DNA of 64,000 nt from Neostapfia colusana (GCA_030760725.1 JASWHV010000003.1:111198153-111262152); one strand, 5' to 3'; positions 48,901-60,751 are shown, counted from the stretch's first letter. A program made the numbers and translations. The notes: generated by a model from the letters alone, not told the origin.

Positions 48901-50017
48901 ACTTTAGTAATGAAAATGAGACTAGGCAGGGGCTAGGGCGCAGCAAGGGGAAGTCTTGTGTGTGCAGCCCTGTCCGTGTCGATTGAGGACCGAGCCGTGT
49001 GCGGCCCTGCTGAACAAGTATTGAACGTACCGAAGGCATATCGGATATATGGGCCCCCATAAACCGATGTAGCCTAAACCTCCAGGCGTCGAGGCATAAC
49101 GCACCGATTTATAGGTGTAGGCTGAGGGCAGCAAGGTGGAAATCTGCCAACGGGCATAGAGAGATGCTCCGTGTGTGGAACCTCCTGCTCGTTTCGGTGC
49201 CACCGGAAAGACGTTTGGGCTGTTGGGTGAAAGGTTGTCCCGTACGACATCGAGTGAGCGTGTTGTGCAGCTCCACAGGTGGGCGTACGTGACGTGCTCT
49301 TTGGGTTTCCCTGCAGGTGTATATCGAGTCGATTCGCCGTCCCTCGCGGTGACGAGTACCGCTTGTTCACTGCGTCATAACGTAGACTAATGTATGAAAT
49401 GTTATGATTCAATCTTGCTGTTATGATATAATTGTATTGCTACATGTGTGCCACCAAATATTGCTTACTAAATTTCAGATTTCCGAACTGTTAACTTGTT
49501 GCTAAAAGATGAACTAAGGATGAACTTGTAGGCGTGTCCAATTTCTGCAACATTGCTATCTTATGTCATGGTACATCTCATGTAGAGTTTCATGCTTAGG
49601 TGAGTCGGTTAAGCCTTGTTGAGCCATCGTGCTCACGGTTGCTGCTTAAGTGTTTTTCAGGTGAGGAGCCACCCACGGACTCGGAGTACGAGTCCACCAG
49701 CGAGGGTTACCCTCCGTCGGGGACCACGGCTGAGTGGGAGCCGTACACACCGCGCTGAGCTGAGATGTGTAGCTAGTGTGGGTTGCCCTTGGGCTGGGCA
49801 ACCGACTTTTGCTAGATAGGCGGGTGTGAGTTGTACAAAAGAAACTTCCGCTGTGTAATAAAAGACTTTAGTTTGTAACTGAGAAGTGTACTACTTTGTA
49901 CATTAAGTTTGTTTTTCTCATGTAATATAATGTGTTCTTATGACGTGTGCTGTCGAGTGTCGCATCGTGCGGCACCACCCTCTGCGATTTTGGATGAGCA
50001 GATTCCGGTCCGCCACA
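45955..50017 (+). repeat. 3' LTR of element C
   Basis: 4,063 bp, TGTAAAAGCCC to GGTCCGCCACA. It has a 12-G run at 46595-46606 where the 5' LTR has six, keeps the 57 bp lost from the 5' LTR, and carries small deletions of its own near 48700. Confidence 0.95.
48567..49758 (+). pseudogene. LTR-embedded two-exon unit, stop-bearing copy in C 3' LTR
   Basis: Block 1 is 48567-48647 with the last glutamine codon CAA changed to TAA at 48644-48646. Block 2 is 49661-49758, open to TGA. Splice signals are unchanged (CAATAAG/GCAAGC and TTTTTCAG). The partner copy in the 5' LTR is intact. Confidence 0.55.
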
Positions 50018-51477
50018 TCGCCGCCGGGCGTTTCACCGTCCGACCTTCGACGAAACTTGCCGCCTGTGCCTAACTCGACTCGGAGAACACGCTGGTGCCC
50101 TCACCGGAGCTCGGCAATGGCCGGAACTATGCCCGTGACGGTGACAGAGCTTCCCTCTACTCCGGCGACGTCGCTCGGGCTACTCGGGGCCTTATTCTTC
50201 CAACGGTTTGCTCCTACAGCTCCGCTGTGGCATGCTGAGCCCGAATATGAGCTCGGTTGGCCATGGAAATGGCCGGAACTAGGACCTCACCGTCGACCTA
50301 GGCCCGATATCGGCTGTTGCTCGAAAAACTCGGATAACCGCAACCCTAGCCCATGATTCTTGCTGGTTTTCAATCCTAGGTGGTCGTGGCAGGGTGTAGA
50401 TTGTGTGTTTAGCTCGTTGCGCCCGGTGATAAGCCAACACCCGTGAATTTTAGGATTTGGTGGAGCTCGGCCTTAAGAACACCGAAGCGTTCCCGGAAGA
50501 AATTCTCTCCCGATGGTGCATGAAATGCCGAACGGTAAGGACAAGCAGAACCAGCACCTTATGGCGGTCGTTTCTTGTGTTGAGCGTTGGTACGCACGAG
50601 AGTGCCTGGGTTGCTCGGACGCCGGCGATCAGTGGGTGGCGAAACACCGAGTGTGTGGCCGGGTTTGTATGCGGTGGAACAGAGAGGATACGGGGGGTTT
50701 CACGCAGCCCAGCAGTGCAACCGCACGCTCTGTAGCCGGCGCCCTCATCCCCCGAGCGGGAGGTGGTGCGGTGGCCGCGTTGGGACGGGGTCGACCCTGT
50801 GCGCTGTCGGCTGTAGGGGTGTTCGACCGCGTGCCTGAGTCGGTTTGATCCCTGGGTGGCGGACCAGTGGGCCCTCTTCTCCCCTCTAATTCTTTCTCCC
50901 CCTTCTGCTGTAATTATCCCCAGCTACTAAACATTGAATGAGAGACTTAGCCCCCAAGTCTTGGTTTGAATTTGAGTCCTCAAAATTAAACTTTGTTTGG
51001 CTAAATTTGCTTCATGTTTGAACTGAAATTCAATTCAATTTTGAATTCTTGCAAATTTAGCTCCCGACAAGATGAACTCTAATGGGGGTGAAAATTTGTG
51101 GGCTAACTCAGAAAAATGTGCTGAGTTTGAATATGAAGCTTACTTTTTAATTTGATTGATGAAAGTTGCTGCAATTTGAATTTACATTCAAATTGGCCTC
51201 TTTTTCAAATACCTCCAAAAGTGCCTCAAAAAGTGTTGGATTTACATGAAACTTGGACTGAACCATCCCAATTCTTTTTAAGTTCTAGGGTGAGCTCAAC
51301 CTGTCATGTTAATGTGTAGAAATCCTACTTTGTGAAAGTGAAGGCTTTCCCCTCTAATCACTCTTTTGATGGAGGTTACTTGCTCTTCACAATATTTCCT
51401 AAGATATCCACAACAAAAACTGTGGTGTTGTGAGGTGAAGAAAAGTTTTTGCAGGTCCCTTTTCTTGGGCTTTTATA
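50018..51477 (-). repeat. 5' LTR of element B, U3-side part
   Basis: Continuation of B's 5' LTR after C; 50018-50022 is the duplicated TCGCC. It runs to GGGCTTTTATA at 51477, where the expected terminal base is changed (TG became TA on the minus strand). It matches 25119-26597 of the 3' LTR apart from the G-run and point differences. Confidence 0.93.
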
Positions 51478-51482
51478 CCCAC

Positions 51483-52087
51483 AGCTCCAAATTGTCCTCA
51501 AAATTTAAATTCCTACTGCTCTTAAATAATGTGACCCTCTTGGCCTTGGTAATTTGATCAAACCACAGTTTTTGCCTCTGAGTTTGAATGATTCAGATTA
51601 GGATTGGTTTTGGATAAATTTGAGCACATGTGAGACTGAAATTCGAATTCGGTTTGAATTTGCTCAAATTAGCCCCCCGACAAGATGAACTCCAATGAAG
51701 ATGAAAATTTGTAGACTAACTCAGAAAAAAGTACTGAGTTTGAATATGAAGTCAACTTTTGAATTCAAGTGATGAAAATTAGCTGAAATTTGAATTTGCA
51801 TCCAAATAGCCCTTTTTACAAATGTCTCCAAAAGTGGCTCAAAAGAGTTTGGATTTGCATGAAATTTGGCATGAGCATCCCCAAGAGTGTTTAGGACCTA
51901 ATGGGAAACCCATCCTCTCATGTTTATGTGGGTGAACTCCTGCTTTTTGGAGTTATGGGTTTTTCCTCTAATCACCCTCTTGATTTGTTTACTTGCTCTT
52001 CACAAATGTTCATGAGCTAACCACTAAATTAGCTGTGGTGTAGTAAGGTGATGAACCTTTTAGCAAGTGACTTCTTGGGCTTTTATA
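51483..52087 (-). repeat. U3-side remainder of solo LTR S1
   Basis: Begins AGCTCCAAATTG after the right CCCAC of B and ends GGGCTTTTATA before GTGCT. About 605 bp, no gene. Confidence 0.82.
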
Positions 52088-53792
52088 GTGCTGCTGAAAT
52101 TCTTTCAGAATTTCTGTCAACTTTGGAAGCTCATAACTTTCGATCAAGAACTGAGTTGAATGCACATCAACACTCGTTGGAATGACATGGAAGTCTTATC
52201 CAACTTTTCTGTCCACTCCCACAACAGTTTCAGATGTTGAATTAGGATTTTAAACCATCGAACAGTAGCTGGTACAGTTTCTATACCTTTCTGCTGTTGG
52301 ACCATAACTTCAGGTATACGTTTTTACCAAAGGTTGTGTGATACAGCTCTGGAAGGCTATGGTTGTGCATTACCTTCCCATAAGAATATTATGGATTAAG
52401 TTCTCAAATTACTACAGTGGAACTTAAAGGGGGAGGAGTGCATCTAAGTAAACCAAAGCATTGATCACCAATTGGATATACACGGAAGTATGACATCACC
52501 AAGAGACAATAGGGGATTTCGTCTTCAAGTAATCAAAGTTCAGATACAAGATCCGTCATCATCGAGAAAGATGTAATTTCAACGTCTTCACCAAGCGCAC
52601 ACAAATGCTCGCCAGAATCGCAAGACTGAAGAGAAAAAGAAGATTTAGAAAGTCACCATTAGTGACAACTCTTGTAACCTCAAACCCAATAGGGTGATGC
52701 CCTAACTGAAAGGTTACATGAAGACTTAGGAAAAAGGAAGAAAGTGAAGTCAACGTATAGTAGACATGGCTTAGGCTAAGTTGTCATGAAGTATTTTCCA
52801 ATGATCTTGTCAAACATTTGACATAATTGCATTGAACTTGGTCACGGCATGAAAGTGGCATTCATCGGTTAGCACCTTTCATGACCAATTTATTTATACC
52901 TTGCCAAGTCTGAGATAATTCTTAATCATGTTCGAGTTATCATACTACCTCTTGCTCAAACTATAAAAGATGATGCACCATACATATGCACCATTTTGCA
53001 TCATACATATACATCATTTGCACCATACCATGTGCATATGCATTGCACCATATAACATGTGAAATACCAAAGTACTGAGCAAGATTGTGTACCTCACTTC
53101 AAACCATTAAGCATTGTCTAATGACCTAGGTATTATCACATCCTTGTACTATTGATCAAGTTGCTTGATTCTACCTCCTTGAGAAATACAAGGGAAACCA
53201 ATTACTCAACATCCCTTTCATCTTTCTGAACTTTCATCCATGACTGGTTTAGCTCCGAGTACCGTAATTGTCTAATCGTGGGGCTTATCGATTGATTGCC
53301 CAACCTCGTGACAATCCTTGAACACAATCTGAATTTTTGAGTGGTCATATGGTGACTTGGGCACCCTTGTAGTTACCATAGGTGCATGGTTGGCCTTGGC
53401 TATGTTGGTAACATAAGTGAAACTGACTTGTGGCTGCTCTGATGTTCAAGCAAAGCATTCAATTTTTGACTAAAGGGTTGAGATTACCGATTTGTCGTTT
53501 AATCTCACCAAACATCTTGATTTATGTTTGGGAAGTACTACACTAAGCTTCTAAGGATTCAGTTAATCTATACAAATATTAGTTATCCATGTCAAGATTA
53601 CGACAGTAAAGATCCCAGCCAATTGACCCGGTCGATATGGGTCTACAGGGCTTTACGGACTCATCATACCGTCAAAGGAAACACTATGGAAAAACAAGAA
53701 GACCGAGATATCCGTTCAGTGTGTTATCGTCATATTACCGATAACCTTCCATACCTTCCTCTTCTCGGTGGAATCTTGGGACGAGATTCTTT
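52088..53792 (+). other. Internal region of element D, no gag-pol
   Basis: About 52088-52430 resembles the C leader in sequence type (repeated TTTCTGxCCA-like leader phrases). The rest (52430-53740) is AT-rich, with a degenerate GCACCATA/CATATGCA repeat at about 52975-53060, and shows no protease, RT or integrase motif on either strand. The 100-aa frame at 53524-53826 has no family resemblance. The last 40 bp match the pre-polypurine sequence of C. Confidence 0.6.
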
Positions 53793-53804
53793 TAAGGGGG
53801 GGTG
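53793..53804 (+). other. Polypurine tract of element D
   Basis: TAAGGGGGGGTG before TGTAAAAGTCCC, preceded by GGGACGAGATTCTT as in C. Confidence 0.75.
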
Positions 53805-55536
53805 TGTAAAAGTCCCAAAAATGTAAAGGCAATAAACAAAGGGTTGAATCCCGTTATGTTTGGAATGCATGAAAATGGGACATACAAAAACTTTATACAC
53901 GTGATGATACACATGGGTGTCCAACCAAACGAGCTCTTACGTTCAATTAAAGTGTGTTAAGCCAAGGTTGAATTAAACACTATGTGCAAGGTTCTCATGT
54001 GTAAGAGGCAGTTTAAATTCAGAGTTGAACTCAAATGTTCCCCTCAAGTTGTCGCTAAAATTTGGAATACACATGTATCCTCATAACTTTGAATTTGAGG
54101 TAATTCATGGTGACCACATCCTGAATTTAGTCTCGGCCAAAAAGAAGTTAAACCTGATCATTACAGAATTAGGGCTGAATTCAAATTTAGAAGGGAATTC
54201 AACCCGAATTTGTGTAATTCAAACTCCAGCCACGTTTATACTTCAGGAACTTCAAAGTTAGTGGATTGACATGGATGAAGATCTTTTGACATAACTTTTG
54301 GAGGATGAGGAGGAGTGTGGGACCCACTGTTCAGAGGAACAACAAAATATCAAAGTTCAGTCGGTTTCCTCTGTTCAAGCTCGAACAACCAGAGCTCTCA
54401 CAGCGCGCCACCGAGCTGCAAGCAGAGGCAAGCTCCTCACTGCTTCCATAGCGCTGGCGACCAGCTCGTGGGAGTGAGTAGCTCCCGGCATGATCTTTTG
54501 TACACAAAATCACAACTCCGAGCGCTATTTCTCCCTCGCATGAGAACTGAACCAAAACCACGGTATTTAAGAGTTCAACACAACAGAGGGTTAACTCCAC
54601 AGTAATCAAATTCAGTTTGTGGAAATTTCTGTGAATTATGGATTTGAATTTGGGAGCCCTTGTTTTTTAGGGGGGAGACTACCGGTGGAACCCGCATGTC
54701 ATTGAAACAGAGAACCATCTGATTTCTCTTCTGTGCGGGCTTGCTACCGAGGGGATACAGAGCTCAGCGAGCTGGCTGTGTGCTTGCTCATCGAGGCGGT
54801 TCCCTACAGTCTTCGGCTGCACGATAACCCTCGAGGCTGCACAACACAAGTGATCTTTCCCCTGCTCGGCCACTACAAAGCACATCGACCCACTCACGCG
54901 CGCTCACCCAAGAGAAACGTCGCCACCTCCTCTCTGCTCTCATAGCCGATCACACTCCAATGGTTTTAGCGCCTAGCTGAGCTAACCAAAGGATGCGCAG
55001 GCCTCCACTCAACATTGTACAAACCTCCCCAGCTCATGTCCGTCGTCCTCCAGCTGGTGCCAAACCAATTCTTCCCTCTCAGTTCAGCACGAAGTCGTCC
55101 CCGCGGTTCCTCATCGTCTGGCCAGTTCAGCTCCTCTCCGGCGCGATAAACTTCACCATAAGGTGCGCCATGATGTACAGCTACTCCTCCCGAACTCCCT
55201 TTGCTTGTTCCCACCGTCGTCTCGCCAGAATTCGAGGTTTAGCACCGGTGGATGTGAAGAACCGCCGAAACCAAAATCGGGAAATTCTACAAACGTGGTT
55301 GATCGTTCTTCTTTCGGTTCAAACCACAGCAACCACGGACCCTAGTGGCCCCCCAGACCAAATCCTACAGCAAAACCTCCCTCCCACGAGTGGGGCAACC
55401 AAAATTTGCCGCCGCCGGCAAAAATGGCTCAGTCCACCGTCGAGCCACTACATGCCGCTGTTTTCCGCTCGGTTAGGGTTTGGTTTCACGTTGTACACAT
55501 CCTATGGATGCTTTTTGGCAGCCTTGCTCATTGAAT
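53805..55536 (+). repeat. Truncated 3' LTR of element D
   Basis: Starts TGTAAAAGTCCC. It is AT-rich to 54260, then GC-richer, and includes GTGGGACCCAC (54318-54330), a phrase common to these LTRs. It stops without an LTR end near 55536 where F begins, so the R/U5 part was deleted. The long ORF that reads from here into F is accidental. Confidence 0.6.
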
Positions 55537-56528
55537 TCGGCTCAGGAAATGCGGACATAATAAAGATGGCCTTTGTGACTCATTACGGACAATACGAGTT
55601 CACAGTAATGCCGTTGGGGCTTACCAACACGCCGGCTTACTTCATGAACCTAATGAACAAGATATTCATGGAAGAGTTGGACAAGTTTGTCATCGTCTTC
55701 ATAGACGACATGCTGACCTACTCAAAATGTTAGGCGGAGCATGCCGAACACCTCAGAATAGTGCTGAGAACGCTAAGAGCGCACCAGCTGTATGCCAAAT
55801 TCAGCAAGTGTGAGTTTTGGCTGCAGCAGGTTGCATTCCTCTGGCACATCATAAAGGCCGAAGGAGTGGCAGTGGACCCAGCAAAAGTCGAGACAGTCAC
55901 CAACTGGAAGCAGCCCACTAGCGTGACAGAGATACGCAGCTTCCTCGGACTAGCCGGATATTGCCGAAGGTTTACGGAAGAGTTCACGAAAATTGCGAGA
56001 CCCATGACCGAGTTGACGAAGAAGGACAAGAAATTTGAGTGGACTCCCGCTTGCAAGAAAAGCTTCAAGGAATTAAAGAAGAGGTTGACTGCAGCCCCAG
56101 TGCTTCAGGGAATTAAGGACACAGAGGAACCGGTGGCCACAATCAGAGAGAGCCTCAAGGTGACCCAGAGCAGGCAAAACAGCTATGCAGACACCCACCC
56201 GAAGGGAGCTCACTTTCGACAAGGGAGACTTTGTATACCTAAAAGTATCGCCTATCCAAGGTACGAGGAGGTTCCAGATATGTGGGAAGTTGGCCCCACG
56301 ATACATCGGACCATTTGAAATACTTGGAAGAGTAGGAGCAGTGGCCTACCGTTTGAAGTTGCCAGAGAATATGTCCGACGTCCACATTGTGTTCCATGTA
56401 TCGCAGCTCAAGAAATGTCTGAGAATACCCGAGGAGAGGGTATCATGCGATGAAATGGATCTACAGCCAGAATTAAGGTACCAAGAGTTACCTACAAGGA
56501 TCCTGGATGTCGTCACCCGGTAGACACG
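55537..56528 (+). pseudogene. Gypsy pol scrap F: RT joined to integrase C-terminus
   Basis: The fragment starts inside RT (GQYEFTVMPLGLTN), keeps VFIDDM and LGLAGYCRRF, and reaches the start of RNase H (TAAPVL, about 56100). It then jumps to the end of integrase (LKVTQSRQNSYAD, about 56150) and the pre-chromodomain (YIGPFEILG, VFHVSQLKKCL). Most of RNase H and the integrase core are missing. Breaks: TAG at 55731-55733 and a frameshift near 56190. At 56528 it is cut by the E LTR at the beginning of the chromodomain. The sequence differs from A, B, C and E, so it is another chromovirus family. Confidence 0.88.
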
Positions 56529-57790
56529 TGTGGAGGCCTGGCCCGGGAATCGCAGTGGGTGGTGCCGTGCGATGCGGCACCCAACAGCATGCACGAAAAG
56601 ACGATAAGAACATAACAGAACCATTTTGTTACTCAAGATAATTTCTTTTACAACATAATGTACACACGCAGCGGAAATTAAAATTTTCTGGACAAACTAC
56701 TCACTCTCGACCCTAACTACGCCGAAGAGAAGTCGTTCAGCCCATGAACGCTTCCTACTAGCTTCACCAAAGAAAGGCAGCGGCTGGGTTTCCGATGAGT
56801 TGAACGAACCGTGAGGTTCATCGTCTCACCGAACAACCCTCTTCATAGCAGGCATCCTGCTACTTGCAAAAACAACTCAGAAGCAACCGTGAGCACTAAG
56901 GCTCAACAAGACTTACCCGTCAATCCTAAACATGCAACTCTACGTGCAGGGGTAGAAAGACAGTAGGCATAGGAATTTGCAAAATGCAGCTTGACTAAAC
57001 TTGATCCTTATATTCAGATTCTTTTAGCCTTCATTTTAGTGGTCCTCACGCCTCACAACATCGGAAGTCCACAATCAAACAAGAAACGCTTATCCCGATG
57101 TTGCTAGCCTAAGGTGGAAAAGAAATTTAGTTGGCTCTATATCTACTTCAGTCAAGGTTCCAATACAGTGATTAATCCACAAACAGCAAGTTAAGAGACT
57201 TAGTTCATCTTTTTACTAAGTCATGGCGCAGTGGGCATGTATGCTCAATCCTCTTCCGCGAGCGACGGTGATTCGAATCAATAACAACCCGGAATACACG
57301 ACACATACACCCGCCTCGAAAGACTCTCTCAAGAGCTATTTCTTACGTTGTATGCAGCAACCTTTCACACGACACCCCGACATAGAAAAACGCTTCGCGC
57401 CGAGCAGGATGGTCCTCTACGCGGACACGTCGAAGTTGCCCGCTAAAGGATTTACACCTCCCTCCTTCTCAACGCCATTCCCACGCGAAGGATGAGTTTC
57501 TATATCACGGTCCATCGAGTTACATCGGTTTCATGGGTCCCATACCCCACTATATATCCGGTACAGCTCAATCTTGTCCAGCAGGGCCGCATACATGCGG
57601 TCCTTAACCGACACGGACGGGGCTACAACCAACCTCCACATTTGCCTTACCATCCCGGTCCAGGCCAAATGTGGTCTCAAGCATTGTCACACCCGTCGCA
57701 GGTCGAGACCAACCTGGAGCGCTCCATCCTACAGGAACATCCCCGTCCCCATCTCATATTCATGAGGGTGCTCTTATCATTTATCTCTCG

Positions 57791-57840
57791 CGAGTAACTC
57801 CATTACTCGAACTTTCTCGCGAGTAGCTTTTTACTACTCG
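57791..57840 (-). ncRNA. Two tandem LTR hairpins in E
   Basis: Plus-strand view: CGAGTAA-CTCCA-TTACTCG (57791-57809) and CGAGTAG-CTTTTTA-CTACTCG (57820-57840). Each is a perfect 7-bp stem. The first changes both sides of the last pair (A-T instead of G-C). Confidence 0.5.
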
Positions 57841-59159
57841 ACTTCTACCGAGCTAGCTACAACATTAGCCTAGCATCTACAATGAAGCAAAGCCTACACT
57901 AAACCTTCTAATGAGGGATGTAATAGGCATGCAAGTGGGTTTCAATCATCCTAGACATAATGCAGTCAAGTCTAATAAGCATGATGTGAAGTAAAGCAAA
58001 ATTTGAAACGGTAACGATATGCAAACCGGGGCTTGCCTTGCTCAACGGTTTTGTTAGAAGCTAGAAGTTAGTCTTCCTCCGGAGAATCCGCCAAGCTCGT
58101 CACAAGATGGAGATCCTCGCTGTAGAGTCGAATCCTCGTCGAACGTCGACGTCACGTGAGCTATTATATTGCAATGCACATATATTTCAAAAGCAATTTA
58201 GAAACTGTTTCAAAACTGTTGTTCAAGTTAACTCACACCTAAAAGGAACAAACAACAGAAAGGTTTCTGTTGTTGGATCTACAATCTTAGAGATGATGAA
58301 AGCTATGGTGAAAAGAAATACTAGTAATCACCATGTGATTAAGTCCATTATATGAACACTTAAACCTAAAATATGGTAGCTCCAGTTCCAGAGGTCCAAT
58401 GAAGCTGAGAATTTAACCACAGCTTCTATGGAAGCTAGATAGGCAGTGGGAAATAATTTGAGCTCATGAAATGGCTCAAGGTGATCACAATAATTCCTTA
58501 TGTGATTTTTACTAATCTGCCTTTACCCCCTAGATATGAAGCTTTCCTATGCTGCAAAGTAGACTTTTTGTGAAATACAAAATGTCCTGAGTCCATAGGA
58601 ATTGGTTTTACCATTTTTGGAGTTTCCTACATGGAGATATGGATTTTTCAAAGAATGGGGAAAAGCTGAAATTGTCTCTGTTCATTTTCCCATTTTTCAG
58701 AGACATAAGGAATGAACACATAATTTGACCAAGCAAATGAGGTCCAATGCCTCTGAAATTTTTACTGTAGTTCAAGGAATTTTGGAACAATGTCCTGTCC
58801 AAATTTGGGAATTTTCCAATAAACAGAACTCTTGTAACAATTCAGACAAGATTTTTTAAATGAATTGATGAGCCAAATCCAGGGATTTTCATAAACATTG
58901 GCCTGCACCCCTGGATAGTACTCTTTGAGAGGAATCCAACAAAATTTGTTTCACAATTTTTGGACACTCCTACACAAAGTTATGGATCTCCAAAGTTTGA
59001 ACTAAAGTGGGAAAATCTGGAAAATGTTTAAATGCTGACAGTGGGTCCCACCTGTCATCCCTAACCTCCAGACTCGCGCCCAACAGGGCAGTGGCGGCCC
59101 ACTCCGGCGAGGTCGCCGGAAAACAAGTTCCCAGCCACGTCCAGACCCCCTGCTGGCCG

Positions 59160-59179
59160 CCCCCCCCCCCCCCCCCCCC
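59160..59179 (+). repeat. 20-nt poly-C run in E LTR
   Basis: Twenty C (poly-G in the sense of E). The related fragment near 15738 has six. Confidence 0.95.
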
Positions 59180-60689
59180 GTATTTCCCCACGCTGAACAC
59201 GTTGGTGAGGTCCCCGGTGGCTGAAACTCGCCGGAAAATAGGGCGCACCGGCCACAGCAAACCCTAGAGCTCCGGCGAGGTCTTGCACGGTGAATTCTCC
59301 ACCAAATGGTCGGTTTTTGGGCTCTACAGCACCAGGGGATCATGTAGAAGACCGGCATGAGGTCTAAACCAGCTGGAGATGGCTCTAAACCAATTGGCAC
59401 GGTGCACCCGATAGGGTCCAGCGGCATACCCTCTAAAAGAGCTCGGACTGCTCACTCTACACTCAATTTCTTGGTCTAAAATCGATGGAGGAGGCGTTCT
59501 AGGCAGTTAACAACCTTTGTGTGAAGTTTGAGACCCAACAAACCCGAATTGAGGATGAATTTTACAATTCCTTACCTCAAGGTCCGTTTCTGCCGCCCGG
59601 GAGAAAAACTTGAAATTCTCCCTCTGTGATCAATGGCCAGGGCTGACCTTTGGAGGTGATAAACTAGACTTGTTGGTGCACATATGGGGTGGCTTGCTTG
59701 GGCGTGATCCCTTCTGGTTTGGGCTGTCCACGGCGTCCAGTTTTTGGTTGCCTGAGTTTGAACTCGCGAGCAGAGAAACTTTGCTGCTTCTAGGCGCCAG
59801 CAAGCATGGAACAGCGGAGGGAAGTTCAGAGCCGGCTAGAGCACTCATGGAAGAAGGTTTTCTCTGTGGGGAGCTCGAGCAAAGGAAGTTCAGTGGTGGC
59901 TGTGTGATGGAGGAAACAGAGGGGTCGCTGTGTTCTTCTCAGGTGGCAAACGCACGGGAGAAAGGCAGCACGGGGCTGAGATCGAGCTGGGAGAAGAAAA
60001 CTCGCCTTGTTGCACTTGCTGTGATGGCTTGGATCGAGCAAAAGATCAGGGAGAGGTCGGTTGCCGGGAGAGAAGGAAAAACTGAGTCGGTTTGTTTACC
60101 GTATGTATGACATGTGGGCCACAGCCCCCAAATATCTCCCCTCTTTGTGGTTTAATTTTCTCGCACCGCCTTCATCCAAATTCAACCAAAAATTGGATGG
60201 TAGATCAAACAGATTACGAAGAGTTTTAATCTGAAATCAGATTTTAAAATTGAGCACGTTTGGTTCAGTTTTCGAATTCAAATTTGAATTTGAACCCTCC
60301 CTCGCATATTTCCCGGAATAATTGGTATACGAGCTCCAAAAATATCCAAATTTGGATCATGAGCTCATTGATACATGGAGAATGCATCGGTGAATTCCTT
60401 TGGATACATTTGTACAATCTGGATAAGAATCCTTTTAAAAGAATTCAAATTGCGTTTAAATTTCCTCCACTCTACTCATAGAGGAGGTGCACATGAGTTA
60501 AGAGTTTTTGGGAGTGTAATTCTTTCTCCTAGGTTAACATGTGTTGAGCATGGGCTAGAGGAAATGTTGAGCTCCCTCACATGTCCATTTGTGTGTTCAT
60601 CATTTCATGTGACACAATTATAGGCTTTCTTCGCCTTAACGTTGTTTTATAAGTTGAAATCAAACTTTACAAAAGTTAGGGCTGTTACA

Positions 60690-60702
60690 TTCCTCCCCCC
60701 TT
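60690..60702 (-). other. Polypurine tract of element E
   Basis: Minus strand AAGGGGGGAGGAA before TGTAACAGCCC. Confidence 0.9.
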
Positions 60703-60751
60703 AAAAGAATCTCGTCCCGAGATTACAAAAAGAAAGAAGAAGGGAGAATGG

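Larger units (their letters stand above)
35498..50017 (+). mobile_element. Element C: young, nearly intact Ty3/gypsy chromovirus
   Basis: 14,520 bp with complete parts in order: 5' LTR (35498-39515), primer site (39519-39530), leader, gag-pol (41363-45888), polypurine tract (45941-45954), 3' LTR (45955-50017), and a perfect TCGCC duplication. The LTRs differ at 3 of the first ~136 bp compared by eye plus a few indels. It sits in B's 5' LTR in the opposite orientation and is the innermost, hence most recent, insertion on this side. Confidence 0.96.
22740..51477 (-). mobile_element. Element B: near-complete Ty3/gypsy chromovirus with C inside its 5' LTR
   Basis: Minus-strand order: 5' LTR (51477-50023 and 35497-33166, split by C), primer site (33162-33151), leader, gag-pol (31187-26664), polypurine tract (26610-26598), 3' LTR (26597-22740). 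Flanks are CCCAC on both sides. Without C it is about 14.2 kb. The two LTRs differ noticeably (eight substitutions in the first 100 bp compared at the U5 end), more than the two LTRs of C, which agrees with B being older than C. Confidence 0.93.
19540..52087 (-). mobile_element. Solo LTR S1, split by nested elements B and C
   Basis: S1 itself is 19540-22739 plus 51483-52087, about 3.8 kb. It starts (plus view) TGTGACGGACC and ends GGGCTTTTATA, which is TG...CA with one end base changed. Both sides are flanked by GTGCT. No primer site, polypurine tract or internal region occurs between the ends apart from nested B, so this is a solo LTR. It belongs to the same broad LTR family as B and C. It carries an intact copy of the two-exon LTR unit and the hairpin. 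The 22740-51477 interval is element B. Confidence 0.85.
19469..55536 (+). mobile_element. Element D: non-autonomous LTR element, host of the S1-B-C nest
   Basis: Visible pieces are a leader fragment (19469-19539, continuing at 52088), an internal region without gag-pol (to 53792), a polypurine tract and a truncated 3' LTR (53805-55536). Rejoining across S1 gives GAGGTGCTGCTGAAATTC, which aligns with the C leader at 40855-40880. The pre-tract sequence near 53770-53800 matches C 45910-45950. D therefore shares both ends of the autonomous design but lacks coding capacity. Its 5' LTR would lie left of H, outside the window. Confidence 0.65.
56529..60689 (-). repeat. 3' LTR of element E
   Basis: About 4.16 kb, TGTAACAGCCC to GGCCTCCACA on the minus strand. 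Its U3 part (58660-60689) is close to 15230-17270. Its R-like part (57230-57900) shares the conserved block and two tandem hairpins. It contains a C20 run at 59160-59179. The two-exon unit is not preserved: the equivalent of block 1 (about 58050-58160) has no open frame with LDFLLP. No gene is seen. Confidence 0.9.

Noticed and set aside
52975..53060. CRISPR-like or true satellite array in D
   Set aside because: GCACCATA/CATATGCA phrases are irregular, short and without constant spacers; a degenerate simple repeat in a plant genome.
54993..55733. 246-codon ORF as a novel fusion gene
   Set aside because: The first two thirds read through D LTR sequence and only the end is RT from F; the frame is open by chance.
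55537..56528. An env-like or additional ORF after integrase in any element
   Set aside because: After the chromodomain each element goes directly to the polypurine tract; no membrane or signal segments are found there.
58050..58160. Two-exon LTR unit in E
   Set aside because: The GCAAGC donor context is present but no frame preserves the LDFLLP/DQQQQ block, and no block 2 is visible near 56700-56890.
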